Part shown: positions 42,958-55,396 of the stretch, in pieces | Layout: each line of letters begins with the position of its first letter | Numbering within the stretch: the first letter of the stretch is position 1 | Source of the DNA: Haematobia irritans | Lineage: Eukaryota; Arthropoda; Insecta; Diptera; Muscidae | Direction of reading: 5' to 3' | NCBI RefSeq assembly: GCF_050003625.1 | Contig: NC_134398.1 | Coordinates: 98,621,479-98,685,478, forward strand | DNA length: 64,000 nt | Made by a program: the position numbers and the translations under genes | Notes under the pieces: generated by a model | Seen by the model: the letters and a program-made list of their open reading frames with translations, nothing else | The model's database searches: none | Told to the model about the DNA's origin: nothing

Positions 42958-44684
42958 GAATGTTTTGACTTTGCTTGGGTTTGTTTGGCATGCTTCAGTT
43001 GTATAGTTGGTGTTGGCGTGGGCTGTTGCATCTTTTAAGCAGGTATGTACAAGGGAATATAAAGGCATTTAATATTTTGGATTTTTGAGACATATATTGG
43101 TGTTTTTTTATTAAACCTTTTAAATGAAAGTTATAAATAATTTATCGGTAGTTTAGAAAAAAGTTATTAAGAATATTTAGGAAAATATGTTGAAAGTGTA
43201 TTGAAATTTTTATTATTCTATGTAAAAAATTAATATTCAATTCTAGACGAATTTTTGTTATATCTCAGCGTATAGTTTATTCATAAATTGGTAAGTATTT
43301 TTTAATATGACTTTTTTTAAAAGAATATTTTTTATGTATATTATTATTTGTTAATTAATTTTTTTTTTTTTGGAAACCAATTTAATGTTTTTCTTTGTTG
43401 TAAACGCAATATTTAATTTCAGAGCAACTCCAGATGGATTCGAACAAATTTAAAAAATAGAGAATTTGTAAGTTTTCTTTTAAAAATTGGCTTTATTTCA
43501 CCCAGATTATTTATGTTTTTGTGACCTTTTTATAATCAAAATTACAGGTTTCTAACACCTTATTTTAGTATTTCTTTAATCAAATTTATTGGAAACCAAT
43601 GTAATATTTTTAATGTAAAAACATTTCAGAATAACCCCTTAAAAATTTGGAAAAATTTTTAGCACTCCTTTGTCTGTAATTTAATTGTGAAGTAAGGATT
43701 CTTTAACTTTCTTTTAACATTAACGTCATCCTTCGTCATTTTGACTACGGCTGATTTCAAGTCGCTATAATTTTCATCGTGAGCGAAAAAATGAACCAAA
43801 TTTGAATTTATTTTCTTATTCACTTTGGTTTTAAATAGTATAAACCAAAAATTCATAAAACGGTCGAATTAGTATAACTTAAATTTACCATTTCCCAATA
43901 GACTAAAATGCATTTTAAATCGAAAATGAAATTACGTGTCGTCATTTTGACGAATGATGACTGTCTAGGGTTATCAAGAATATTTAGTTTTTTATGCATA
44001 TTATTATTTTTTTCATTAGATTTTTTGAAAACCTATTTAATAATTTTATTTAATGTAAAAATTATATATTTAATTTCAGAGTAACCCAAATTATATTTCC
44101 CCTCAGCGTAAAATTTAATAGAGAATTGGTAAGTTTTATATTAAAACTTTGGCTTTCTTTCAACTAGAATAATTATTTTATTATATCCTTCACATCGATA
44201 ACAACACAGATTTATGATTTTATATAGAATACTTCATTATTTCTCTAATTGTTTCAGGTACAAATTTTATGAGATATGTTTTCCAAAGAAAAGTTGAATT
44301 CCTTACACCATTTGATAAAATGCCCCCAAATATGGTAAGTTACAAGCTAAAATGAAGAATTAAAAATTATATTTCATTATGTTTCCATTTTTTCCAGCAA
44401 GATATATGAAAAAATTACCTACGATGAATAAAAAAATGATAAGTCAAAATGTCCAAACAGCGAGTTCAAATGAACTACTCTCTGTTCCACGAAGTCATCA
44501 TTTTTATTCACAAAAAAACATTGTATTAAGAACTTTCATCATAAGTTTTTATAATGAAGTACTTTTGCTTAACGAAAGTTTAATTTTAATGTATGAAAAT
44601 TTTCATAATAGTAAAACGGTTTGTTGTTCCTTTAATTATTTAATTTCTCTGTACTGTGGAATGATTGATTTAAAAATAGTTTAG
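42958..44684 (+). ncRNA. Candidate spliced transcript with duplicated small exons
   Basis: A series of segments with good plus-strand acceptor and donor sites is seen: 42958-43042 (gttgtag / gtatgt), 43423-43467 (atttcag / gtaagt), 44080-44128 (atttcag / gtaagt), 44258-44334 (gtttcag / gtaagt), and from 44398 (tttccag). The second and third lie in ~0.65-kb units that are diverged duplicates of each other, with matching intron sequence (for example tgtatattattatt and tgcatattattatt). No long ORF runs through the exons; joined reading stops early. A noncoding RNA or decayed gene is possible. This is inference from splice-site words only. Confidence 0.3.
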
Positions 44685-45170
44685 TCGTCGACATTTTAAA
44701 GAGACAGTTAACCAATTTTTATTATCGGGTTTCCCATAAAATAAGCAAGTAAACCAAAATAATACTGACTTTTTAACTTGGTAGGGGTATATAAATCTTA
44801 TGGTGTTGTAAAACTGAACTAAAATACAATGTTATAGATGAACTAACATTTAAGAGAATTATAAACTAGAAAATTTGAAAAAAATCTTAAGGGCTAAATC
44901 ATGGTCACTATTACTACAGTTTAGTTCATTTTGCAATGGAAAAGAGTTCACTGTTTTTTCAGTGTACGTACATTGGGGAAAACACAACGTGTTTTTGTTA
45001 GTAATTGTTTTCAAAAACGGCAAATGTCAAAATATATCTGTAGTATGTGTTGTAAAAGTAACAACAGTACTTTCGATCAATTTCATCCCGTATTACTACA
45101 AAGATGTTTGTAATGAACGTCAAATAAATGCAATTAAACGATCTTATTTATATTTAATTTTTTAGTTTTA
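44685..45170. other. Sequence without recognised features
   Basis: An open stretch of 97 codons (44875-45165, TTG start) has no recognised domain and Ile/Val-rich content. I do not consider it a gene. No TE ends are visible until the TA at 45171. Confidence 0.3.
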
Positions 45171-45172
45171 TA

Positions 45173-45825
45173 CACTGAAAAAAATATTGTCGTGAAGTCA
45201 ACGATTTCATGTCCTTAGAATAAGAATGCAAATTTTGCTTAACATGGAAGACGCATTTCTCTAAAATAAAGTTTTTTCCTTGTCCAAAAGTCAATAAAAT
45301 TTTGAATGAAGTTGTAATGTCCTTATAATTAAGTGATTTTACTTAAAAATGTGTATCATAACATGAAAGATAAAATTTTTGAGGTAAGATCAACGTGACT
45401 TTAATAATTAAGAAAAATTTTTTAAAATTAATGAAATTGTCTTTAAATTTGTTTCCTTTTTGCATCTTGCCTACAAAGCAAAAAATCGTTAAAAAATAAG
45501 ACATGTTTTTCAACACTTTATTTTAAAGACGCTTTATACTTGAAACATAGCATAATTTCTACTGGAAGTCGAGTCTTAATATGGAAAATAAAATTGTCGT
45601 TAACTCGTTTTTAAAGGATTTTGATAACAACTGACAAAAAAATCTAAGAAAATGAAAAATTAACATTTGCTTCATAGAAGCAAGTACATAACCCCCAAAT
45701 TTAAAAGAGTATTGCGTCTTTAAAGTATCCTTACTTGTATTCTCCGCTTCTTTGGCTCGGAATTAATACCCAAACTGTTAAAGTAAAGACAAAATCTTTG
45801 GAACCGGGCACGCTTTTTTTTAGTG
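45173..45825. mobile_element. TA-flanked MITE (cactgaaaaaaa family), copy A
   Basis: TA (45171-45172, 45826-45827) flanks a 653-bp element starting cactgaaaaaaatattgtcg and ending ccttttttttagtg-like sequence. It has no ORF. Related copies are 46258-46540 (partial), 47820-48475, 49772-50427 and 51795-53367. The TA target suggests a Tc1/mariner-type origin. Confidence 0.75.
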
Positions 45826-45827
45826 TA

Positions 45828-46257
45828 AGGACATTCATATTTGCTTTACTATTGTACTATATCCTAGTATTCTCTTATTTCTGATATTAGTTCTCGAAAA
45901 TTTAATTAAAATTATGGATAGTTTCAATTTTGGTTGAAAAATGTGCGCATATACATTTATTTTAATTTTTTCTCACATTGAAAACTTATGACTTGATTTG
46001 TATTATTGCATGTTATCTACTTTTTTGAGAACGAACATTTCTTTAAAACGCTGTTCGAAAATGTATTTTTACAATAAAGGGGAAAAAAGCGAAATTAGGT
46101 AACACTAGACCTGAGTAAGAATATTCGTAGGTATACCACGGACTGATTTCGATGGAGGTTGTTGCAAACATAAACATACACATAAACGGGCCAAACAGAA
46201 TTTGGTCCATTTTCATAAATTTGGTTTCTATCACATATTAAATAGTAGATGGTTCAC
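45828..46257. other. AT-rich spacer
   Basis: No gene. A short minus-strand ORF here has no recognisable domain. Confidence 0.3.
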
Positions 46258-46540
46258 CGCAAAGAATATTGTCGGGAGGCCAAATATTTCACATGCTTAA
46301 AATACGAATACGAATTTTGCTTAGAATAGAAGACGTATTTCTCTGAAATAAAGTTTTTTCCTTGTCTAAAAGATCTAAACTTTTCAATGAAGTGTGTTTG
46401 TCCTTATAGCTAAGTGATTCGACATAAAAATGTGTATCCTAACATGAATGAAAATTTCGTTTTAATGAAGTCAAAATGGATTTAATATTTCTGAAAAAAT
46501 CTTCAAAATTAATAAAATGTTTCAACACATTGTTTTAAAG
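46258..46540. mobile_element. Partial diverged copy of the cactgaaaaaaa MITE
   Basis: From gaatattgtcgggaggcc onward the sequence follows the left half of the MITE at 45173, with ~15-20% differences. It breaks off at ttataccctaaacc, the start of the next repeat. Confidence 0.6.
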
Positions 46541-47617
46541 TCATTATACCCTAAACCACATAGTGGTTAGGGTATAAGTTTGATCTGCCAAAAAATGTGC
46601 CTACCAGAAATATTGATTTTAGACCCCATAAAATATATACCGATCGACTCAGAATCACCTCCTGAGTCGATCTAGCGCTTGGTGTCTGTCCGTCCGTCCG
46701 TCTGTCCATGTATTTGTTGTTCACAGGATTCCGGTCACAATTATTAACCGATTTTGATGAAATTTGATACAGGGGTTTTATGGGCACAAGGACGAACGCT
46801 ATTGAATTTGGAAGAAATCGGATCAAATTTAGATATAGCTCCCATATATGTATAGCCCGATTTCGACAAATGGGGTCACGCTGTGCTTTTTTTCAAACGG
46901 ATCGTCGCCAAATTTGGCAAAAGGTAATCTTTTTCATCGTCCTTCAAGTCTGCAAAATTTCATCCAAATCGGTTCAGATTTAGATATAGCTTTCATATAT
47001 ATGTATCGCCCGATTTGCCCAGATTTAGCTATAGCTCCCATATATATGTACCACCCGATTTTTCTAAATTTGGCCATAAAACCTTTATTTATCAACCGAT
47101 CTTACTCAAAGTTTGCTAAATTTAATCTTCTATAGCACTAACTATATGTGCGAAATATCATCGAAATCGGTTCAGATTTAGATATAGCTCTCATATATAT
47201 GTATAGCCCGTTTTTCCCAAATTTGGCCATAGAACCCTTATTTACTAACCGATCTTACTCAAAGTTGGCTAGATCCAGTCCACTATAGTACTAACGGTAT
47301 GTGCAAAATTTCATCGAAATCGATTCAGATGTAGATATAGCTCCCATGTATGTATCGCCCGATTTCGAAAAATTCGCCCCTAATAACCTTATTTTTGACC
47401 ATAGAGGCCTCATTTCTTAACTGATCTTTCTCAAATTTTGCACAAGGTAACCTTTTGTGGTATTAATTAAACCCGCAAAATAGTATGCAAATTGGTTCAG
47501 ATTTAGATTCCATATATATGCATCGCTCTATTTTCCCAAATTTGACCATAGTACTCTTATTTATTAAACAATGTTACTCAAATTTCACATTTTGACGTAC
47601 TACCCGATCGTATTTGA
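46541..47617. repeat. Dispersed repeat with terminal hairpin and ~160-bp internal units
   Basis: It starts with a hairpin, ttataccctaaaccac-atagtggttagggtata. The interior then repeats a ~160-bp unit four to five times, each with agatttagatatagctc, catatatatgtat(a/c)gccc and ttactcaaa(g/t)tt. The type is common in fly genomes. No coding sequence is seen. The end overlaps the outer edge of the large palindrome. Confidence 0.65.
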
Positions 47618-48659
47618 AGCTCTTACATAAGAATGTTGCTCGATTTTTACAAATTTGGATTTATTACCCACACTATTTGAACGATTTTCTCTTTTTTAAT
47701 AATGGACTCAATATTAGTGGCATACTAACTCCGTAGGTGCAATATCAACACAGCCAGTGTTGCTAGAAGTTGGGGAAATTCACTATATGTAGGGTTTTTC
47801 TAATATTTAGCGTCTTGTACACTGAAAAAAATATTGTCGTGAGGTCAAAGATTTCATGTCTTTAAAATACGAATACAAATTTTGCTTAGCATAGAAGACG
47901 CATTTCTCTAAAATAAAGTTATTTTCCTTGTCCAAAAGTCGATAAGCTTTTCAATGAAGTCGTATTGTCCTTATAATTAAGTGATTTGACTTAAAAATGG
48001 GTATCTTAACATGAAAGAAAAAATTTATAGGCTAAGGTCAACTTGACTTTAATAATTTAGAAAAATTCTTTAAATGTAATGAAATTGTCTTTAAATTTGT
48101 TGTCTTTTTGCATCTTGACTACAAAGCAAAAAATCGTTCAAATATAGGACATGTTTTTCAAAACTTTATTTTAAAGAAGTTTTTTACTTCAAACATAGCA
48201 TAATTTCTACTGGAAGTCGAGTCCTAATTTGGAAAATAAAGTTGCCGTTAACTCGTTTTTAAAGGACTTTGATAGCATATGAAGAAAAAAAGCTGAGAAA
48301 GCGAAAAATTAAAATTTGCTTCCTAGAAGCAAGTGCACAAAACCTAAATTTAAAAGAGAATTGTGTCTTAAAAGTATCCTTACTTGTATTCTCCGCTTCT
48401 TTGGCTCGGAATCAATACCAAATTTTTTAAAGTAAAGACAAAATCTTTGGAACCGAGTATGCTTTTTTATCAGTGTAGGGACGTAGGGCCACAATGAAGG
48501 TACATTTTCACTCAACACAATTTGTAATAATTTTTACATTTTGGTGGCTCTAGAGGAGGAAATTAGAAGCCGGCAAGGCTTGATCTTTAACAATGTGTGG
48601 TAACAACAGTTACCACTCGTGCCAAAAAAAAATCTAACAAAATTTGAAGATTACCACAA

Positions 48660-48960
48660 ATTACCACAAATCTACCAGACAAATATTTCTATAGAAATTT
48701 TTGTCAAACTTTTATTCCTGTAGAAAATTTTGTCAACATTTTATTTCTATAGAAAATGTTGTCAAAATTGTATTTCTATAGACATTTTTTTCAAAATATT
48801 ATTTCTATAAAAAATTTTCACAAAATTTTATTTCTATGGAATTTTTTCTCAAAATTTTATTTATATAGAATTTTTGTCAAAATTTTATTTCTATAGAACA
48901 ATTTCTCACAAAAATTTGTTTATAGAAACTTTTTCCAAAATTTTATTTTTAGAGAGATTT
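48660..48960. repeat. Array of TTTCTATAGAAA-type units (and its mirror at 49290-49590)
   Basis: About ten units of ~28-30 bp read close to attttatttctatagaaattttgtcaa. Each core TTTCTATAGAAA is itself palindromic. The same array type occurs at ~55835-56020 in another element. Confidence 0.8.
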
Positions 48961-49024
48961 AACAAAAAAGATTACTATTTTGGGTAGAATTCTACCAACT
49001 GCGGCAACCGTGGTGGTAATACAA

Positions 49025-49222
<198 letters not shown>

Positions 49223-50627
49223 TTGTATTACCACCACTATTGCCGCAGTTGGTAGAATTCTACCCAAAATAGTAATCTTTTTTGTTAAATCTCTCTAAAA
49301 ATAAAATTTTGGAAAAAGTTTCTATAAACAAATTTTTGTGAGAAATTGTTCTATAGAAATAAAATTTTGACAAAAATTCTATATAAATAAAATTTTGAGA
49401 AAAAATTCCATAGAAATAAAATTTTGTGAAAATTTTTTATAGAAATAATATTTTGAAAAAAATGTCTATAGAAATACAATTTTGACAACATTTTCTACAG
49501 AAATAAAATGTTGACAAAATTTTCTACAGGAATAAAAGTTTGACAAAAATTTCTATAGAAATATTTGTCTGGTAGATTTGTGGTAATTTGTGGTAATCTT
49601 CAAATTTTGTTAGATTTTTTTTTGGCACGAGTGGTAACTGTTGTTACCACACATTGTTAAAGATCAAGCCTTGCCGGCTTCTAATTTCCTCCTCTAGAGC
49701 CACCAAAATGTAAAAATTATTACAAATTGTGTTGAGTGAAAATGTACCTACATTGTGGCCCTACGTCCCTACACTGATAAAAAAGCATAATCGGTTCCAA
49801 AGATTTTGTCTTTACTTTAAAAAATTTGGTATTGATTCCGAGCCAAAGAAGCGGAGAATACAAGTAAGGATACTTTTAAGACACAATTCTCTTTTAAATT
49901 TAGGTTTTGTGCACTTGCTTCTAGGAAGCAAATTTTAATTTTTCGCTTTCTCAGCTTTTTTTCTTCATATGCTATCAAAGTCCTTTAAAAACGAGTTAAC
50001 GGCAACTTTATTTTCCAAATTAGGACTCGACTTCCAGTAGAAATTATGCTATGTTTGAAGTAAAAAACTTCTTTAAAATAAAGTTTTGAAAAACATGTCC
50101 TATATTTGAACGATTTTTTGCTTTGTAGTCAAGATGCAAAAAGACAACAAATTTAAAGACAATTTCATTAAATTTAAAGAATTTTTCTAAATTATTAAAG
50201 TCAAGTTGACCTTAGCCTATAAATTTTTTCTTTCATGTTAAGATACCCATTTTTAAGTCAAATCACTTAATTATAAGGACAATACGACTTCATTGAAAAG
50301 CTTATCGACTTTTGGACAAGGAAAATAACTTTATTTTAGAGAAATGCGTCTTCTATGCTAAGCAAAATTTGTATTCGTATTTTAAAGACATGAAATCTTT
50401 GACCTCACGACAATATTTTTTTCAGTGTACAAGACGCTAAATATTAGAAAAACCCAACATATAGTGAATTTCCCCAACTTCTAGCAACACTGGCTGTGTT
50501 GATATTGCACCTACGGAGTTAGTATGCCACTAATATTGAGTACATTATTAAAAAAGAGAAAATCGTTCAAATAGTGTGGGTAATAAATCCAAATTTGTAA
50601 AAATCGAGCAACATTCTTATGTAAGAG

Positions 50628-51002
<375 letters not shown>

Positions 51003-51260
51003 ACTATAATTTATATTTATACTATAATTTTCTCGAAGAGGAACGGAGCGATTTTTTTTTTCTCGGAGCGGAGCGGTTTTTCTTTTCTCCGGAGCGGGAG
51101 CGGAGCGAAAAAATGGACCGCTCCGGATCCCTGGTTAAAACACAAAGGTTTTTAAACGTAGTGATCATCTTTATTAATTTTTTTCTGCCTTAAAACTAAT
51201 AGTAAATACGATGAAAGTAATAATAACAACAACAACAAAAGAAGAAAGAAAATAGTTCAA

Positions 51261-51485
51261 TTATTTTTTTGGCCGGAATGGCTTATGCTGCAGTTGAACT
51301 CTTTTCCATATGAAGCCGTCATTGGCTTTGAATTTCATACTGTTTGGCTGGTAGCTTGAATAGCATACGCAAGGTAAATTTTCTTCCGTGTGCCATTCAA
51401 TACCTGACGTATGAATTACCACGTTTTGATTGGGTAAAATATGGGAAGAATGGGAATGGAATGGGGAGAAGATTTGTACACACAA
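51261..51485 (-). CDS. Unrecognised coding fragment with its own 3' end
   Basis: A 74-codon minus-strand frame, open to the edge of a transposon at ~51478, encodes QNVVIHTSGIEWHTEENLP and NSMKFKANDGFIWKRVQLQ and ends KPFRPKK-stop. An AATAAA poly(A) signal lies ~100 bases downstream on the minus strand (near 51171). Composition is balanced, with Trp, Cys and Phe, unlike random AT-rich frames. It may be the last exon of a host gene or part of an old transposon gene. The family is not recognised. The upstream side is cut off by an insertion, so the fragment is probably not expressed as shown. Confidence 0.4.
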   Translation of the reverse strand: MCVQIFSPFHSHSSHILPNQNVVIHTSGIEWHTEENLPCVCYSSYQPNSMKFKANDGFIWKRVQLQHKPFRPKK

Positions 51486-52697
51486 AAAATTGTCACCGAA
51501 ATTTTTTCAATTAAACACTTAATTTAATTTGGAAACGGATTCAATTAATGTGTTGATTGATTCAATTAATTATTTAATCAAATCCGAATAAAACCCAATT
51601 TTAAAAATTATTGATATTTGTTAAATTTCCAATTAAAATAGTAATTGATTCAATTAATTTGTTAATCAATTCGGAAATAATTTTCAATTACACACGTGAT
51701 TGACAATTGTTCCGTTCCCAATTAACCATGTGATTGATATAATTACATTTGTAATTGAAATTTACGATGGAGAGAAAGAGCGAAAAGAGAACAACACTGA
51801 AAAAAAGGCATGCCCAGTTCCAAAGATTTTGTCTTTACTTTAAAAAATTTGGCATTGATTCCGAGCCAAAGAAGCGGAGAATACAAGTAGGGATACTTTT
51901 AAGACACAATTCTCTTTTAAATTTGGGTTTTGTGTACTTGCTTCTAGGAAACAAATTTTAATTTTTCGCTTTCTCAGCTTTTTTTCATATGCTATCAAAG
52001 TCCTTTAAAAAGGAGTTAACGACAACTTTATTTTCCAAGTTAAAACTCGAATTCCAGTAGAAATTATGCTATGTTTCAAGTAAAAAGCTTCTTTAAAATA
52101 AAGTGTTGAAAAACATGTCCTATATTTGAACGATTTATTCCTTTGTAGTCAAGATGCAAAAAGACAACAAATTTAAAGACAATTTCGTTAAATTTAAAGA
52201 ATTTTTCTGAATTATTAAAGTCAAGTTAACCTTAGCCCAAACATTTTTTCTTTCATGTTATGATACCCATTTTTAAGCCAAATCACTTAATCATAAGGAC
52301 AATACGACTTCATTCAAAAGTTTATGGACTTTTGGACAAGGAAAAAAACTTTATATTACACGCAAAGAAAAAAAAACGTTTGGAAAACGTGTACCGAAAA
52401 CGTTTTTCTTTTGTTAGAGTTTTTTGAATTGCTTCGAAAAGTATACATTTTTATCACCAAAAAAATTCGTTTGTTACAAAATTTTTATTTTTTTAATAAA
52501 AAAAGTTATTTTTGAACCAACAACACAGTCCATTTCGTTTATATCAAACACTGTTCTTTTCTAAATGTAGGTCTTTAATAAGACACATTTTACAGTTCAT
52601 AGTAAAAATTTTATATAGTAGAACGTAATGTTGAACATTTTTTCGGAATCTTCCGACCGTAGTTGGAATATATGTAAAAAAAAAAAAAAAAAACTTT

Positions 52698-52772
52698 GGT
52701 CGAAGCAGGGATCGAACCCACGACCCTTGGCATGCAAGTCGGACGTAGCAACCACTGCTCTAAGGTGCCCAA
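52698..52772 (-). ncRNA. tRNA-like (SINE-head-like) module, minus strand
   Basis: On the minus strand the order is an A-box-like ttagagcagtggttgc, an anticodon-arm-like cgacttgcatgcc, and a perfect B box gggttcgatccc. A run of ~17 T follows, which would terminate RNA polymerase III. The acceptor stem does not pair properly, so it is a tRNA-derived sequence, not a working tRNA gene. The anticodon region resembles that of the SINE head at 58066 (cttgcat). Confidence 0.55.
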
Positions 52773-52885
52773 CTAAATGTATTTTTCTGTTAAATAAACT
52801 TTGTTTAATCGGCTCGTGGGCGCCGCAAGCTATGCTATATAAATATAACTGATATGGGTAATTGTCTATTGATGACAACAACGGC

Positions 52886-52965
52886 TACATGGCTCAGTGG
52901 ATAGTGTGTTGGCTTACAAATTGGATGGTCCGCGGTTCGATTCTCCGTCCAGGCGAAAGGTAAAA
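52886..52965 (+). ncRNA. tRNA-like (SINE-head-like) module, plus strand
   Basis: The segment shows an A-box-like tggctcagtggatagtg, an anticodon-loop-like ggcttacaaatt and a B box cggttcgattct, ending near ccgtccaggcgaaagg. A-rich sequence follows. The acceptor halves do not pair well. It points away from the minus-strand module. It is probably a relic of a different tRNA. Confidence 0.5.
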
Positions 52966-53367
52966 AAAAAATTTTAAAAATTTATAAAATCTTATAATTT
53001 CTTCTACATTGTTTGTATTACAGAAAAAGGTGCTAAGAACTAAAAAACTTCGTGGAAGTGAGAAAAATGTGAGGGAAAATGCAATTAGCCAGAAAAATTT
53101 TTTTTTTGAGTTAGTCTTTATCGAATTGTTTTTACATCCTGGAAAAGAATAAACGTTTATCACAAAAAGTATATACTTTTCTTCCAAATACACTTCCTTT
53201 CAACGAAAAGCAAATGCGAAACGAACTTTGTTTGTCTAAAATTTCGTTTGGGAGGAAAGAATTATTTTTTTGCGTGTAGAGAAATGCGCCTTCTATGCTA
53301 CGCAAAATTTGCATTCGTATTTTAAAGACACGAAATCTTTGATCTCACGACAATATTTTTTTCAGTG

Positions 53368-54649
53368 AAGAGAATGTGTATTTATTCAGCCTGTGGAAGT
53401 AACTCGTAACGATCGGTTGGGTTTTTGTTTTTCGCTTAAATTGAAAAACATGATTGGCGACATTCTGTCTGCTGCGTTCGAAATGTGTGCATAAATATTT
53501 TGAATACAATAACAAGTCATACAAAAGGGTTGAAATAAAAAAAAGTGTGCAACAACAAATGGTCATGCGGTAAAGGACTGACAAAATATATGAAAGAATC
53601 CATTTGGAATTACCTGCGTTTGTGTTTTGCGGTATTGTAAAAATGGAACACAATCTACATTTATTGAAAGTAAGCAATTGTGAAATGTGAAAAAAAAGTT
53701 CCATTGAAGTCTATTTATATTAAACAGACTAAAATAATATACTCTTTTATGAAAATATAAAATTATTTTCTTTTAATGAACATTTTCTTCGTCAAATTGG
53801 TCAATGAATTACCTCATCATTTTAATACAAAATCATCTAGTATACAGAATATTTGTGTAATCAAAAGTTGGGTACTGTATTGATGTTTTAATAAAATTGT
53901 AACATTTTTCACGCCTAGCGGCATGGATGTGTTGGAAGATGAAGTTGATTTGCCAAACGAAGTTCTATGTTTGTTTTACCTGTTTTTTTTTCAGTTTGAG
54001 CCCAAAATATGAAAAATACTCGAAAATAGCAATAAATGTGTATAATAAAAATATGCGTTTCATTTATATTTTTTATTTCCAGAATTTGCAATGTATCAAT
54101 ATAATTCCAAATATTATATTGCTTTGCCATTATTTTTGTCTCTGGTCTCTGGTTCAATTTTTAATCAATTTTTGGAAATTTAGAAATGTAATTGCAACTA
54201 AAAAGAAACTTGCCGAGCCCCTCAATACGCCTTTTATGCTAAAAGACTACAATGGCAAAAGAAGATTATAACTCTGCAACCTGGAACTAAGAATTCAACT
54301 TGATATTCTATGCAGGTAATGTTTAACAAAATTAACTTTTAATTAAAAAAGGTCTAATTATTATGTTTACTTTCAGAGAAACTAATTTAGCTTACAGTCT
54401 GCAGATTTATTGGAAATCTAGGCGCATCTACATGCTGACAGGGTTATTGGATAATGATTTATATAGTTTTTTTATTTTTATTCTATAGTTGTTATTGATC
54501 GTAATTGTATGTGTTATGTTAGAACAAAACACACAAATAACAAGAACCAAATTCTCTTGTTTAGCATAATAAAATATTGAATATTTTTTATGAGAAAAGC
54601 ATATTTTCTTTTATTTCAAACAAAATTAAAGAAGATTTTGGGTGCGCAA
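53368..54649. other. Low-copy-looking sequence with scattered splice-site words
   Basis: No gene is identified. Minus-strand and plus-strand frames of ~115-119 codons (53345-53704 and 53927-54271) show no domain. A plus-strand ATG at 53924 opens MDVLEDEVDLPNEVL, and acceptor-like words (tttttttttcag 53993, tttatttccag 54082, actttcag 54378) and a donor gcaggtaatg (54313) follow. This could be a small-exon host transcript, but support is weak. Confidence 0.3.
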
Positions 54650-54984
54650 TATATTAATTTTTGACTGAAATTTATTGCCAATATCAATTAATTATTTAAT
54701 TGAATCAACCAAATAGTTGATTGATTGATTAATTAAAATTTTAATTGATTTAATTAAAACATTGATTGAATTTATTGTAAAAAATCAATCATTTTTTCAA
54801 TTGATTCAATCACACATTTAATTGATTTCGTGACAAATTCAATTACATTTTTAATTGAAAATCGTGTTGGTTTCATGGGTGATTTAAATTAGCATTTTCG
54901 TGATTGAAGACATTTCAATTAAAAAAATTATATTCGTGATTGAAATAAAAAAATAATTATTGTGTGTGTAATTTTTATTCGATT

Positions 54985-55396
54985 TGAGATTTGTTTCATT
55001 TTGCCAAACAAAATAAAGAAATCATGGAGAATAAACATACTGCGGCACCTAGGAGGGGTCGTGAATAATTTTGAAAGGCTCGCATAAGCGTTTGGCACAT
55101 TTTGGGGGTGGTGAGTCATTGTCTTTGGATTGTCGCTGGATGCGGCGTTTTGGTCGAGCGGAAGCGAATTATCTTCTCTTTCGTTGTTAGGTTGTTCTAG
55201 AGGGAGAGGAGCAAGAAGGTGGATGGCTCGCTTAATGATACCCGTTGATGTTGTACCGCAGCTGTCCTGACGAAACCATCTGACCCTGGAAAAGTTTCAA
55301 TGACTTTACCAAGTCGCCAGTTCATGACAAGCAAGTTGCCTTCAATTACTACTATGGTGCCCAATTGCAGATTTTGAGCACAAAAAGCGCGGTATA
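54985..55396 (-). pseudogene. BEL3 integrase, C-terminal end
   Basis: On the minus strand the sequence encodes AQNLQLGTIVVIEGNLLV, then MNWRLGKVIETFPGSDG and FVRTAAVQH, the DUF5641-type tail of a BEL/Pao integrase. A stop follows after LLLLSL-like residues, and further related frames extend to ~54985. It continues directly from 59885-60834 when the mariner between them is removed. Confidence 0.75.

Larger units (their letters stand above)
52359..53276. mobile_element. TA-flanked TIR element carrying two tRNA-like modules
   Basis: TA at 52357-52358 and 53277-53278 flank a 918-bp insertion whose ends read cacgcaaagaaaaaa and, inverted, cacgcaaaaaaataa. The MITE sequence continues cleanly on both sides (ctttatat-ta / ta-gagaaatgcg), which fixes the boundaries. 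The interior has two tRNA-like segments in divergent orientation (52698-52772 minus, 52886-52965 plus). No transposase is present. Confidence 0.75.
51795..53367. mobile_element. Inverted copy of the cactgaaaaaaa MITE, split by another element
   Basis: Starts cactgaaaaaaaggcatgcc and ends caatatttttttcagtg, matching the MITE of 45173-45825 in reverse. An insertion at 52359-53276 separates the halves. The flanks do not show TA on both sides (aa at the left, aa at the right), unlike the other copies. Confidence 0.7.
51478..54970. mobile_element. Composite AT-rich element with TACACACA-type ends
   Basis: The left end reads tacacacaaaaaattgtc and the right end, inverted, ttacacacacaataatt. Both subterminal regions (51490-51770 and 54650-54960) are rich in TTAATTGA/TCAATTAA words, so they may be the two ends of one element. 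The interior is filled by a nested MITE (51795-53367) and ~1.3 kb of other sequence. The pairing of the ends is imperfect and the target duplication was not found. Confidence 0.4.

Noticed and set aside
44875..45165. 97-codon plus-strand ORF
   Set aside because: It has a non-AUG start, Ile/Val/Tyr-rich AT-biased content and no domain or context.
52698..52965. Functional tRNA genes
   Set aside because: B boxes are good but the acceptor stems do not pair, and both lie inside a transposon. They were kept as tRNA-like modules only.
53345..53704. 119-codon minus-strand ORF
   Set aside because: Reads through the MITE end at its 3' side and has no recognised domain. Probably chance.
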